Positions 35,606 to 44,062 are shown, counted from the first letter of the stretch. The stretch is DNA of 64,000 bases from Pseudobutyrivibrio sp. MD2005 (GCF_000621865.1 NZ_KK211359.1:242440-306439); one strand, 5' to 3'. The notes: generated by a model from the sequence alone, not told the origin. Program-made: numbers and translations.

Positions 35606-36694
35606 ATGCACGATTTAATCATTAATTACGAGGGTAAACCTTGTTACGAGATTTGTTTTAGGCCTGATTTTAGTGATTTACTTGAGCTTTTTAATTCAGA
35701 GGTAAATCATGTATACGATAACATCTGTATCGTTTCTGATTCAAATGTTGCCCCAATATATCTTGCTGAGGTTTTGGATATATTCAAGCAAACATCCAGT
35801 AATGTTTGTTCCTTCAGTTTTGATGCCGGTGAGGCTTCCAAGAATCTTGATACAGTCAATATGCTTTATGAACATTTGATTCTTAAGCATTTTACCAGGA
35901 ATTCACTGCTTGTAGCTCTTGGCGGTGGCGTTGTGGGTGACTTGACAGGTTTCGCTGCAGCCACATTCCTTAGAGGAATTGATTTTATCCAAATACCAAC
36001 CACCTTATTATCTCAAGTCGATAGCTCTGTTGGTGGCAAGACTGGTGTAGATTTTAAAGGCTACAAAAACATGGTTGGAGCATTTTATATGCCTCGCCTT
36101 GTATATATGAATCTAGACACACTAAACACTCTCGATGATTACAATTTTGCTTGCGGAATGGGTGAAGTTGTTAAGAGCGCATTGATTGCAAACAAAGGCT
36201 TTTATCAGTGGCTCAAAGACAATAAACAAGCGATTTTGAATAAAGACTATGAAGCCCTTGCACATACTGTTTCAGAATGCTGTAAAATAAAGGGCCACGT
36301 CGTTGAAATAGATCCTAAAGAGAAAGGCATCAGAGCTTATCTTAATTTCGGTCACACCCTTGGTCATGCTATTGAAAAGCTTAGCAACTTTAAGCTAGGT
36401 CACGGTCAATGCGTAAGCCTTGGAATGGTTTGTGCCATGCATTTATCTGCAAAACTAGGATATGTGAATCAAAATGAAGTTTCAGATGTAATTGACACTT
36501 TGAAAGCCTTTGATTTGCCTGTATCTTTATCAAATTTATCTGCAGATGATATTGTTTTAGCATCTAAGTCAGACAAGAAAATGGCCGGGGCTAAAATCAA
36601 ATTCATAGTCCTCAAAGCTATTGGAGAAGCAGCCGCTTATATGGATTTTAGCGACGAAGATTTAAAATATAGTATTGAACAGGTATTAGATTAA
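35606..36694 (+). CDS. aroB: 3-Dehydroquinate synthase
   Basis: NAD+- and metal-dependent cyclisation of DAHP to 3-dehydroquinate, shikimate step 2. The 362 residues have the NAD motif ALGGGVVGDLTGFAAAT, the substrate region FIQIPTTLLSQVDSSVGGKTG, and metal ligands in GMGEVVKSAL (Glu) and NFGHTLGHAIE (His-x3-His). It overlaps lspA by one base. Confidence 0.95.
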   Translation: MHDLIINYEGKPCYEICFRPDFSDLLELFNSEVNHVYDNICIVSDSNVAPIYLAEVLDIFKQTSSNVCSFSFDAGEASKNLDTVNMLYEHLILKHFTRNSLLVALGGGVVGDLTGFAAATFLRGIDFIQIPTTLLSQVDSSVGGKTGVDFKGYKNMVGAFYMPRLVYMNLDTLNTLDDYNFACGMGEVVKSALIANKGFYQWLKDNKQAILNKDYEALAHTVSECCKIKGHVVEIDPKEKGIRAYLNFGHTLGHAIEKLSNFKLGHGQCVSLGMVCAMHLSAKLGYVNQNEVSDVIDTLKAFDLPVSLSNLSADDIVLASKSDKKMAGAKIKFIVLKAIGEAAAYMDFSDEDLKYSIEQVLD

Positions 36695-37221
36695 TGAAAG
36701 AACGTAATAATAAATATGTTATGATTTGGAATATTGTAATCATTTTGTTACTGATATTCCTTGATCAGATTACAAAAATTGGAGCAATAGCCTTTTTAAA
36801 GGACAAGGCTGATATCATCCTTATCAAAGGTGTTTTGCAGCTACATTATCTTGAAAACACTGGCGCTGCATTTTCAATGCTTGAAGGCAAGCAGCTTTTA
36901 TTTTCAATTATCACACCGATACTATGCGTAGGATTGTTATATATCCTCGGAAAGATGCCTAAAACAAACAAAAACCTGCCACTGAATTATATAATTGTAT
37001 TTCTTGTAGCTGGCGCCATCGGTAATTACATCGATAGAATAATGAATCATTATGTAGTTGATTTCATTTATGTTTCTCTAATAAATTTCCCTGTATTTAA
37101 CGTTGCCGATTGTTATGTGACAGTTTCAGTAATACTTTTGTTTATCCTTATTATGTTCTATTATAAGGATGAAGATTTAGAGGAATTAAAGCAACATTTA
37201 AGGTTTAAGAAGAATGGATGA
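36694..37221 (+). CDS. lspA: Lipoprotein signal peptidase
   Basis: Membrane aspartyl peptidase that removes signal peptides from prolipoproteins, such as the YerB-like and DacF-like proteins in this window. It has 175 residues and four TM helices. Conserved LDQITKI, ENTGAAFSML, the first catalytic Asp in AGAIGNYIDRI and the second in FNVADC are all present. It overlaps aroB by one base and rluD by 8 bp. Confidence 0.95.
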   Translation: MKERNNKYVMIWNIVIILLLIFLDQITKIGAIAFLKDKADIILIKGVLQLHYLENTGAAFSMLEGKQLLFSIITPILCVGLLYILGKMPKTNKNLPLNYIIVFLVAGAIGNYIDRIMNHYVVDFIYVSLINFPVFNVADCYVTVSVILLFILIMFYYKDEDLEELKQHLRFKKNG

Positions 37222-38131
37222 ATTTAATCTTTCAATTGAAGATTCAAGCGATGAAGGTATTCGCATAGACAAATATCTTGCATCAGCTTTACCAGAAAAA
37301 TCTAGAAGCTACTATCAAAAAGCTATTGATAGTGGCTTTGTTTTGGTTAATGGAAAGCAGGTTAAATCTAAATATCAAACAAAGCTTGGCGACGAAATTG
37401 TAGTAAGTATTGAGCCGGTCAAAGAAATAGACATTGAGCCAGAGGATATCCCTATTGATATTCTTTACGAAGATGAAGATCTAATTGTGGTAAATAAGCC
37501 AAAGGGGATGGTGGTTCATCCCGCTCCAGGCCATTATTCTGGTACACTTGTGAATGCTTTGATGTTTCATTGCAAAGATTCGTTATCAGGTATAAACGGA
37601 GAAATCCGTCCTGGAATCGTGCATCGAATCGATATGAATACCACCGGTTCGCTTTTAGTATGTAAGAATGATAAAGCTCATAACGATATTGCAGCTCAAA
37701 TTAAAGTTCATTCAGTTAATCGAATTTATAAAGGAATCGTGGTTGGCAATTTCAAAGATGAAGAAGGCACTATAAACGCTCCTATAGGCCGAAATCCGAA
37801 AGATAGAAAGAAGATGGCTGTTGTTCCCGATGGAAGAGATGCAATTACTCATTTCACCGTTTTAGAGCAATATAAAGGATTTAGTTTCGTTCAATTCAAA
37901 CTTGAAACCGGGCGTACGCATCAGATTCGTGTACATATGGCTCATATCGGTCATCCGCTTTTAGGTGACGATGTATATGGAAAGCCTGTAAAAAATCTAC
38001 AAGGCCAAACACTTCATGCCGAAACGATTGGCTTTGTACAGCCTACAACAAAGGAATATGTAGAGGTAAAAGCACCTCTTCCTGAATATTTTGAAAAACT
38101 ATTAGAAAAACATAGAAAGGAAATTAAGTAG
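37214..38131 (+). CDS. rluD: RluD-family 23S rRNA pseudouridine synthase
   Basis: The 305 residues comprise an N-terminal S4 RNA-binding domain (about 15-75, RIDKYLASALPEKSRSYYQK) and the RluA-type catalytic domain with HRIDMNTTGSLLV, whose Asp is the catalytic residue, plus GRTHQIRVHMAHIGHPLLGD. It normally modifies helix 69 (U1911/1915/1917), which would supply the pseudouridine that RlmH methylates. It is coupled to lspA, a common Firmicute pair. Confidence 0.93.
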   Translation: MDEFNLSIEDSSDEGIRIDKYLASALPEKSRSYYQKAIDSGFVLVNGKQVKSKYQTKLGDEIVVSIEPVKEIDIEPEDIPIDILYEDEDLIVVNKPKGMVVHPAPGHYSGTLVNALMFHCKDSLSGINGEIRPGIVHRIDMNTTGSLLVCKNDKAHNDIAAQIKVHSVNRIYKGIVVGNFKDEEGTINAPIGRNPKDRKKMAVVPDGRDAITHFTVLEQYKGFSFVQFKLETGRTHQIRVHMAHIGHPLLGDDVYGKPVKNLQGQTLHAETIGFVQPTTKEYVEVKAPLPEYFEKLLEKHRKEIK

Positions 38132-38132
38132 C

Positions 38133-38387
38133 ATGCAACAATATGAATACATTCCAAAGGGCGTATGTGCCCGTAAAATCAATTTTGATATGGAAGATGG
38201 TAAACTTTACAATGTGAAATTTACAGGTGGCTGTGCCGGAAATACAGCTGCTATAGGCAAGCTCCTTGAAGGCGCTGATGCTGCACATACTGTTGAAATC
38301 CTAAAAGGTAACCTTTGCGGCTTTAAAGGCACTAGTTGTGCAGACCAGCTGGCTCTTGGTATAGAAAAGGCATTAAGCGAAAACTAA
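38133..38387 (+). CDS. TSCPD-domain protein (TIGR03905 type)
   Basis: The 84-residue protein has a VKFTGGCAGNTAAIGKLLEGA motif, LKGNLCGFKGTSCADQLALGIE and paired Cys residues, matching the small stand-alone TSCPD proteins whose domain also ends ribonucleotide reductases. Function is unknown; the Cys pairs suggest metal or nucleotide binding. Its stop codon overlaps the stop of the convergent recombinase gene within CTAA, with no terminator between them. Confidence 0.85.
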   Translation: MQQYEYIPKGVCARKINFDMEDGKLYNVKFTGGCAGNTAAIGKLLEGADAAHTVEILKGNLCGFKGTSCADQLALGIEKALSEN

Positions 38388-39448
38388 GTGTCTTTTCTAC
38401 TGAAATCTACAGCATTTCTTGCTTGACGCTTGTGTTCATCCTCGATAGCTGCGTAATAATCGATGGTAGTATTGATATTTTCATGGCCTAACACATCGGC
38501 AACCAAACGTATATCGCCGGTCTCACGATAGAGAGCAGTGCCATATGTGCTGCGCAGCTTATGAGGTGTTATTTTCTTATTAGGAACAACGATTTTAGCG
38601 TATTTCTTTACTAGATTTTCTATTGCATCAACGCTGATTCTCTTGCCTTGAAGGGAATAGAAGAGAGCGGTTTCATGCCCCTCAATAGGCTTAATATACT
38701 CACGTTCACCATTAATATAGTCTTTCAAAGTAGTAGCTACATCATCGTTAAAGTAGATTACATCCTGGCCTCCACCCTTTCTAACGATTGTTAAAGAATT
38801 AACATGAAAATCTACATCAGTTACATCAAGTCCATTACATTCACTGACACGGATTCCAGTATTTAGCATTAATGTAAGGATTGCCAGATCACGGCCGCGA
38901 GTTTTTTGATTATAAATACGTTGCCTTTCAGATGTAAATGCATTTCCTTGGTCAATAGCTTCAAGAATCGCCTGAACCTCATAATTGTTCATTCTAATGA
39001 TGTTTTTGTCTTTTTTTAGCTTAGGAAGCTCAACCATGGCCGTTGGATTATCATCAATATTGTGTCTAACATGATGGTATTTAAACATACCACGAAGTGG
39101 CGACATTTTACGAGCAATTGCCTTTTTGTCATTTTCATGTTGCTCACCAATAACATTAAGCTCAAGGTAACGTTGATACTCAACAATGTCTTCAGCTGTA
39201 ATTTTATTAAGAACTCCGTAATCAATTTTTTTGAGGTCCTGACCATCAATTGTAGGGTTAGAGGCTCCTAAAAATCGAAAGAACGTTAATAGATCATAGC
39301 TATATGAAATTAAAGTACTTGGCTGAGTTGTTTGTTCTTTAGAATAAATATAATCAGCAGCGCATTTAGGAAGCTGCGATATAAGTTCACGTAATTTAAT
39401 TTTTTGATTCTTTGTTTTGTCTTTATAGAATTGTGAATCTTTACCCAT
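38384..39448 (-). CDS. XerS-like tyrosine recombinase
   Basis: Site-specific recombinase of 354 residues. An N-terminal SAM-like DNA-binding domain (about 20-145) precedes the catalytic domain. The catalytic set is Arg in GIRVSE (~199), Lys in VRKGGGQD, His-x2-Arg in HKLRST (~295), His in GHENINTT (~320) and Tyr in IDYYA (~331). It is longer than XerC/XerD (~300), but close to streptococcal XerS (~356) in length and layout, including a long insertion before the first Arg. XerS works alone on a dif site beside its own gene, and a matching dyad lies upstream here. An integrase remnant is the alternative, but no phage genes are present. Confidence 0.82.
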   Translation of the reverse strand: MGKDSQFYKDKTKNQKIKLRELISQLPKCAADYIYSKEQTTQPSTLISYSYDLLTFFRFLGASNPTIDGQDLKKIDYGVLNKITAEDIVEYQRYLELNVIGEQHENDKKAIARKMSPLRGMFKYHHVRHNIDDNPTAMVELPKLKKDKNIIRMNNYEVQAILEAIDQGNAFTSERQRIYNQKTRGRDLAILTLMLNTGIRVSECNGLDVTDVDFHVNSLTIVRKGGGQDVIYFNDDVATTLKDYINGEREYIKPIEGHETALFYSLQGKRISVDAIENLVKKYAKIVVPNKKITPHKLRSTYGTALYRETGDIRLVADVLGHENINTTIDYYAAIEDEHKRQARNAVDFSRKDT

Positions 39449-39521
39449 ATTGTAAAAACCTCCAGATATTTGAAAAAGTAGGTGATAGATAAAATGCCGT
39501 ATTTTCGGGCTTTTTTGATAC

Positions 39522-39557
39522 TATCTATCGGATAAACAGATATTTATCCGATAGATA
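39522..39557. other. Perfect 15-6-15 dyad upstream of the recombinase (dif-like or operator)
   Basis: TATCTATCGGATAAA (39522-39536), the asymmetric 6-bp spacer CAGATA, and the exact reverse complement (39543-39557) lie about 75 bp before the recombinase start. Two ~14-bp arms around a 6-8 bp asymmetric core is the geometry of loxP and dif sites. It could be the target of the neighbouring recombinase, or simply an operator for its gene. Confidence 0.6.
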
Positions 39558-39591
39558 TATTTTACTCTCTTCTGCGATTTTTATCAAGTGA

Positions 39592-39708
39592 TATAGTAAC
39601 TTTTACGTAAATTTTTAATGTAAATGCAAATTTCTTAAACTTAATGCAAGTTTCTACAGGTAAAAGCAATACATATAGTACTTTTGCATTTAGTTCTAGA
39701 AATTATAG
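39592..39708. repeat. Left border repeats of the MFS/IS30 segment
   Basis: Contains a 14-mer TATAGTAACTTTTA (39592-39605) repeated exactly at 42711-42724. Two direct copies of a TTAATGCAA(G/A)TTTCT-type motif lie 20 bp apart (39621-39635, 39641-39655), and a reversed copy TGCATTTAGTTCT is at 39685-39697. Bases 39659-39708 are about 70% identical to 42661-42710. The rest of the 39449-39773 gap holds the recombinase upstream dyad and the MFS terminator; no gene was seen. Confidence 0.5.
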
Positions 39709-39711
39709 GCA

Positions 39712-39738
39712 TAATTAAAGGAGCTAAACCAGCTCCTT
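39712..39738 (-). terminator. Rho-independent terminator of the MFS gene
   Basis: AAGGAGCT (39718-39725) and AGCTCCTT (39731-39738) form a perfect 8-bp stem with a 5-nt loop. On the - strand it is followed by TTAATTAT. It lies 36 bp after the MFS stop codon. Confidence 0.7.
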
Positions 39739-39773
39739 ATAATATGTTTATTTAGTTAAACAAATTTGAATTG

Positions 39774-40976
39774 TTAGCACTCTGTCTTATTGCACCGGAG
39801 GCATAAAGCATAAAATGCAATCGCCAGAAACTGTGATACCACAGACACAGTGACAAGATACACAGGATTCAAATCATACAGGGCACCGAGAAGCCAACTG
39901 CCCAGAAACCACGCAATACCAAATCCTGTCTCAAATATTCCGAAACCGGTGCTTCGCATGGAACGCGGGACGATTCCGCTGACAGCTGCTTTCATAATAC
40001 TTTCCTGCGCACCCATTCCAATCCCCCACAGAATTATCCCAGCTCCGATCAACCAGGCATTTCCAGTCATAAAAACAAAACATGAGAAGAATGTACTGCA
40101 TAGTGTGGAAATGATCAGAGCCTTCAGCCCGACCTTATCATAAAGCCAGCCAAAGAATAGTGCAGCAAAGGCATCCACAGCCATTGCCCCAGCATATAGC
40201 AGACTGAGCATGGATTCATTAAATGCTCCGGTATTAGCCGAATGAAGTGTGATCAGGGTGAAGTCTGCAAAGCCAAAAGCAAAAAAGCAGATGGCCGCCA
40301 TGAACAGAACAAATGACTTCCTGAATTCAAAGCTTGCCGGTTTATCTTCCTGCTTTTCAAAGATCTCCGGATCAGGGTATCTTATCTTTGCTGCCAAAAC
40401 AAGAGCTATGGTGATCATTGCAGGAACAAGCAGTATCGCAAAAGAGATCCTATACGTTGTAAAAAGGTCGTCTATACCTTTTACAAGAGCTGTTACAAAA
40501 AGCAGTACAGGTCCGAGAAACGCGCCAAGCTGATCCAGAAACTCCTGATAGGCAAAGCCTTTTCCGGTTCCGATCTCGCTTGCCGCAAAGCTTACCAATG
40601 TGTTTTTGGCAGGCTTTTTTATCGCTTTTCCGATACGTTCCAGGATCACAAGACCGCAGGCCCAAATCCAGCCATGTTCAGGTACGAGTGCCAGTGCAGG
40701 AATCGCCAGAGCCTGTATTACATAGCCTGTGATAACAAATGTCCAGTATTTCTTCGTTTTATCTGCTATAAATCCGGATATGAGCCTTAGTGAATACCCG
40801 CACAATTCTCCTATACCGGACACAAATCCGATGGTTGCAGCGGATGCCCCTGCGAGGTTCAGATATTCGCCCAATATGCTTCTTGCGCCTTCATGAGTCA
40901 TGTCCGAAAACAGACTTACGATTCCCATCAGGGTTATAAATGTTATGGCGCCAGACAAAGCCTTTTTTTTATCCAT
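39774..40976 (-). CDS. MFS transporter
   Basis: Major facilitator of 400 residues and about 12 TM helices. The first half has SDMTHEGARSILGEYL and RLISGFIADKTKKYW (motif A-like). The second half has AALFFGWLYDKVGLKAL as the repeated motif A. Substrate cannot be read from sequence; drug or metabolite efflux is likely. The gene is visibly richer in G+C and uses C/G-ending codons far more than the flanking genes. It lies between repeat sequences and an IS30 element, which suggests recent acquisition. The start ATG has GGAG 6 bp before it. Confidence 0.85.
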   Translation of the reverse strand: MDKKKALSGAITFITLMGIVSLFSDMTHEGARSILGEYLNLAGASAATIGFVSGIGELCGYSLRLISGFIADKTKKYWTFVITGYVIQALAIPALALVPEHGWIWACGLVILERIGKAIKKPAKNTLVSFAASEIGTGKGFAYQEFLDQLGAFLGPVLLFVTALVKGIDDLFTTYRISFAILLVPAMITIALVLAAKIRYPDPEIFEKQEDKPASFEFRKSFVLFMAAICFFAFGFADFTLITLHSANTGAFNESMLSLLYAGAMAVDAFAALFFGWLYDKVGLKALIISTLCSTFFSCFVFMTGNAWLIGAGIILWGIGMGAQESIMKAAVSGIVPRSMRSTGFGIFETGFGIAWFLGSWLLGALYDLNPVYLVTVSVVSQFLAIAFYALCLRCNKTEC

Positions 40977-41033
40977 GTTCTACTCCACTAATCCCGATTT
41001 ATCAATGTCTTTATTCTAGTTGATTTGACTATC

Positions 41034-41051
41034 TAATTAAAGCTTTAATTA
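41034..41051. promoter_or_regulatory. Perfect 18-bp palindrome upstream of the MFS gene
   Basis: TAATTAAAGCTTTAATTA is fully self-complementary and lies 58 bp before the MFS ATG, in its promoter region. The form suits a TetR- or MarR-type dimeric repressor, but no such gene is beside it, so the regulator would be encoded elsewhere or lost. Confidence 0.5.
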
Positions 41052-41092
41052 CCATATTTCCAATATTTGTTTATTAGAATTATACTAATACT

Positions 41093-42495
41093 GTTCTGCA
41101 AATCGATTACCTATAGAATTTGGAGGTAATCACATGAATAATAAACATTTTACATTTGAAGAACGTTCTATAATTGAAGATCTACTAAATAAGGGAGAAA
41201 AAATCCATAAGATTGCGCAAAAGCTTGGCAGACCTGACTCTTCTATTGTTCGTGAAGTACAAAGAAATAGATATGTCTGTCATACTGCTACAAAAGAGAA
41301 ATGCGAGTTTCAGTTTGGTGCCGGTGCGTGTACAGTCATAAACCTATGCCAAAGCGGTAAATGCAGACATATGTCTTGTAGCGGTTGTGATGACTACTGT
41401 AACAGCGATAAATGTCCTGAATATAAGCCATACATTTGCCCTAAGCTACTAAAATCTCCATATGTATGCAATGGCTGCAGCGAAAATCCTTGTCGCATAA
41501 GTGCATTTTCCGCTAAATACAAGTACCAAGCCAGACGAGCTCAGATTGTCTATGAAGATAAGCTCAAAGAGTCTAGAGGCGGAATCACACTATCTGCAGA
41601 AGAAATGGAACAACTTGATAACTTAGTATCTCCTCTTCTTCTAAAAGGCCAATCTATAAGGACTATTTATGCAAATCATAAGGATGAAATCCCTTGCTCA
41701 GCTAGTACTCTCTATGAATATGTAGACCGCTGCTATCTCACCGCTAGAAACATAGATATGCCAAGGAAAGTCCGTTTTAAGCCTCGCTATAGCCACGGAA
41801 ATCGACCAAAGAGCTTCCAGGACTTTGTATTCAAGAGAACCTACAATGATTTTCAAAAATTCATTGAGGATAAACCTGATTTAAACATTTGGGAATTAGA
41901 TACTGTAATAGGTGCCATAGGCGGCTACAGCTTCATGACAATGCTACATCGTAAATCAGGATTTATGATTATATGTCTTCTGAAAGAACACAATCAAATG
42001 GCCGTAATTGAAGCTATAAATGACATATGTGATAAGCTTGGAATTAAGCTGTTTCAGAAGCTCTTTCAGGTTATTTTAGCTGACCGTGGGACAGAATTTG
42101 GTAATCCGTATGCTATTGAATGCGATAGAAATGGAGAAATCAAAACAAAGCTGTACTACTGTGACCCCTATTGCTCTTGGCAAAAAGGGATGCTTGAAAG
42201 AAATCATGAGTTTATTAGACAGGTTCTGCCAAAAGGGAAAAGCTTTAATGACCTTTCCCAATCTGACATTCATCTTTTGATGAACCACATCAACAATTAT
42301 CCACGTGAAAGCTTAAATAATGTATCCCCATACGAATTAGCTAAGCTTCTTCTAGGTGATGAATTTTTGAAGGCTTTAAGTGCTGTCAAAATTGAACGTG
42401 ATGACGTTGTTTTAAAGCCTTGGTTGTTGCGTAAACCTGAGTATTAATAAAAATTAATTCGAGTAAAGTATAACACAATTATCGGTTTGCAGAAC
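41093..42495 (+). mobile_element. IS30-family insertion sequence
   Basis: Terminal inverted repeats bound the transposase gene: GTTCTGCAAATCGATTA at the left end (41093-41109) and, reversed, GTTCTGCAAACCGATAA at the right end (42479-42495), matching at 15 of 17 positions. Total length is about 1.4 kb. No clear target duplication is visible at the ends. The right end runs directly into a 12-bp inverted repeat (42491-42541); IS30-like elements prefer palindromic targets. Confidence 0.85.
41134..42447 (+). CDS. IS30-family transposase
   Basis: DDE transposase of 437 residues, full length. The N-terminal HTH is FTFEERSIIEDLLNKGEKIHKIAQKLGR...REVQRNR. A Cys-rich insert (about 50-125, with repeated CxxC and CxxxC patterns) follows and may bind metal. 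The catalytic core has Asp in WELDTVIG, Asp in VILADRGTEF and Glu in KGMLERNHEFIRQVLPKG, the IS30 spacing. The ATG follows a strong TTGGAGG. The gene looks intact and may be active. Confidence 0.93.
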   Translation: MNNKHFTFEERSIIEDLLNKGEKIHKIAQKLGRPDSSIVREVQRNRYVCHTATKEKCEFQFGAGACTVINLCQSGKCRHMSCSGCDDYCNSDKCPEYKPYICPKLLKSPYVCNGCSENPCRISAFSAKYKYQARRAQIVYEDKLKESRGGITLSAEEMEQLDNLVSPLLLKGQSIRTIYANHKDEIPCSASTLYEYVDRCYLTARNIDMPRKVRFKPRYSHGNRPKSFQDFVFKRTYNDFQKFIEDKPDLNIWELDTVIGAIGGYSFMTMLHRKSGFMIICLLKEHNQMAVIEAINDICDKLGIKLFQKLFQVILADRGTEFGNPYAIECDRNGEIKTKLYYCDPYCSWQKGMLERNHEFIRQVLPKGKSFNDLSQSDIHLLMNHINNYPRESLNNVSPYELAKLLLGDEFLKALSAVKIERDDVVLKPWLLRKPEY

Positions 42496-42541
42496 TTAAT
42501 GCAATATATGGATTCTACCCAGGCATTTAGCATTAAGTTCT
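42491..42541. repeat. 12-bp inverted repeat at the IS30 right flank
   Basis: AGAACTTAATGC (42491-42502) is the exact reverse complement of 42530-42541, separated by 27 bp. The same motif family occurs left of the MFS gene at 39621-39697 and again at 42688-42700. It may be the target palindrome of the IS or part of a border array. Confidence 0.55.
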
Positions 42542-42630
42542 GGAAAGCTTGTGTTAAAGGCCTTTTTGGTATGCTTAAATATTGAAAAATAAGGCTCTTA
42601 GATACTATTTTTCCGTTCCTGTCAACTAAA

Positions 42631-42661
42631 AAAGGCTACCACATTTTTTGCAGTAACCTTT
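42631..42661 (-). terminator. Rho-independent terminator after the SDR remnant
   Basis: AAAGGCTA (42631-42638) pairs with TAACCTTT (42654-42661), with one G-U pair. On the - strand the stem is followed by six T. It lies about 80 bp beyond the dehydrogenase stop. Confidence 0.6.
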
Positions 42662-42724
42662 GTAAAATCATGGTATATAGGATTTTTTGCATTTACCTCT
42701 GGAAATGACGTATAGTAACTTTTA
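42661..42724. repeat. Right border repeats of the MFS/IS30 segment
   Basis: Bases 42661-42710 are about 70% identical to 39659-39708 in direct orientation, sharing TTTTGCATTTA and TCT(A/G)GAAAT. The exact 14-mer TATAGTAACTTTTA follows at 42711-42724. These copies end 17 bp before the SDR remnant. Confidence 0.45.
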
Positions 42725-42740
42725 GTTAGACAAATTGAAT

Positions 42741-43369
42741 TTACAAAGCTTTTCCACCAGATACTTTGATTACCTGTCCTGTAATCATTCTTGCCTGTTT
42801 ACTTGCAAGGAATAAAACAGTTTCTGCAATATCTTCTGGTTGAATTAAATTTGTGATGCATCTGTTGAAATATTGATAATTCTTCCATTATCACCACGAT
42901 GATTAATAAATTCTCTTGTCATTAGAATACTTCCACGAACATTAACTGCAAATGTATCATCTATCACCTTTGAAGTTATGGTTTCTATAGTATCGCAACC
43001 AGTTTCATCATCTGTCGCAGCATTGTTAAATAAAATATCAATTCGTCCGTATTTATCAAGAACTATAGAATAAACATTTTTCACATCGTCCTCGTTCGAA
43101 ATATCACTTTCTAAAACAATATAATCGGCACCCATTTCTTTGAGTTTGGATTCTACAGCATCTGCATTTCCTGCATTTGCTCCATAATATCTATCTACGC
43201 CATTTCTATCCATTTTCGTTGCATCAAATGGTCTATCTACCTTCTTATATACCAAAACCACTTTCGCACCTTCACGAGCAAAGGCAATAGCCGTTGCTGC
43301 CCCAATCCCCCATGGATTATTTGCTCCTGTAATTATAGTCACCTTATCTTTTAATCCGTAATCAATCAT
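42741..43369 (-). pseudogene. Short-chain dehydrogenase with internal deletion
   Basis: The N-terminal part (43369 to 42845, 174 residues) has the SDR cofactor motif TGANNPWGIGAATAIA, LESDISNEDDV, NNAA and GRIINIS. The expected Tyr-x3-Lys catalytic segment and the next ~50 residues are missing. After the stop in DASQI the - strand continues in another frame with the normal SDR C-terminus (QPEDIAETVLFLASKQARM, then ITGQVIKVSGGKAL) ending at 42741. A deletion of roughly 70-80 codons at about 42,850 thus joined the two ends out of frame, removing the active site. Confidence 0.85.
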
Positions 43370-43664
43370 TTATATCACTTCATCAAATCTCGATTGTTTA
43401 ATGGACCTCTAACCCCGTCCTCTAAGGCTCCTTAAAATTCATAGAATTATTCTGCCATCTGACTTTCGAATTCAAAGCTTCTTTCATAGATTCCGCCATG
43501 TTCTTTGGTTGGTCTAATTAATTTCAACATATTCCGCCCCCTATAAACTGCAAGATTTGTTAATTTAACTGTCTTCAATTATACAGAATCCTCATCCATC
43601 AATGAACACACAATTCAAAAATTGGTAACAAAAAAATTTCACAGGCTCTACTTGCTGAATAAAT

Positions 43665-43929
43665 AGGTATAACCATCTATAATTATTGCTCTTAGTTATA
43701 CCTATTTAGATTCAATATAATGTCTCATAGCTCACTAAAAGGTATAACCTTCCATAATATCCCTCGCTGGTTATACCTTTTTGACTTCAATATAATGTCT
43801 CATTGCCCACCAAAAGGTATAACCCGCCATACATTTCCACTCTAGTTATACCTTTTTGACTTCAATATAGTGTCTCATTGCCCACCAAAAGGTATAACCA
43901 GCCATAAATTTCCAAGCCAGTTATACCTT
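43665..43929. repeat. Four tandem 75-bp repeats with hairpin ends and variable 21-nt cores
   Basis: GGTATAAC recurs at 43666, 43741, 43816 and 43891, exactly 75 bp apart. In each unit AAAAGGTATAAC is followed by a 21-nt variable core and then GTTATACCTTTTTGACTTCAA and a conserved TGTCTCATTGCCCACC. The arms can form a ~12-bp stem with the core as loop. The cores differ but share a CCATAnATTTCC-like pattern in three units. No cas gene is present, so this is not treated as CRISPR. The rest of the 43,370-44,062 gap holds no gene that I can see. Confidence 0.85.
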
Positions 43930-44062
43930 TTTGACTTCATATTAATCCCTCATAAATTATATTAACTATAAGACAACCTGATTGCATTTATGGGTGCAAA
44001 AATAAGCTAAACCTTTTGCATTGAGTGCAAAAGATGGTTCATAAAGATAGATATAATGAATA

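Noticed and set aside
38384..39448. Phage or ICE integrase marking a prophage
   Set aside because: No phage structural, conjugation or excisionase genes and no tRNA attachment site are present. The length and upstream dyad fit a XerS-like enzyme better.
39850..40533. + strand frames opposite the MFS gene
   Set aside because: They are antisense to a 12-TM transporter with clear motifs. Their composition mirrors the MFS codons.
43665..43929. CRISPR array
   Set aside because: There are only four units, the repeat part (54 bp) is too long, the 21-nt cores share a common pattern, and no cas gene lies in the window.
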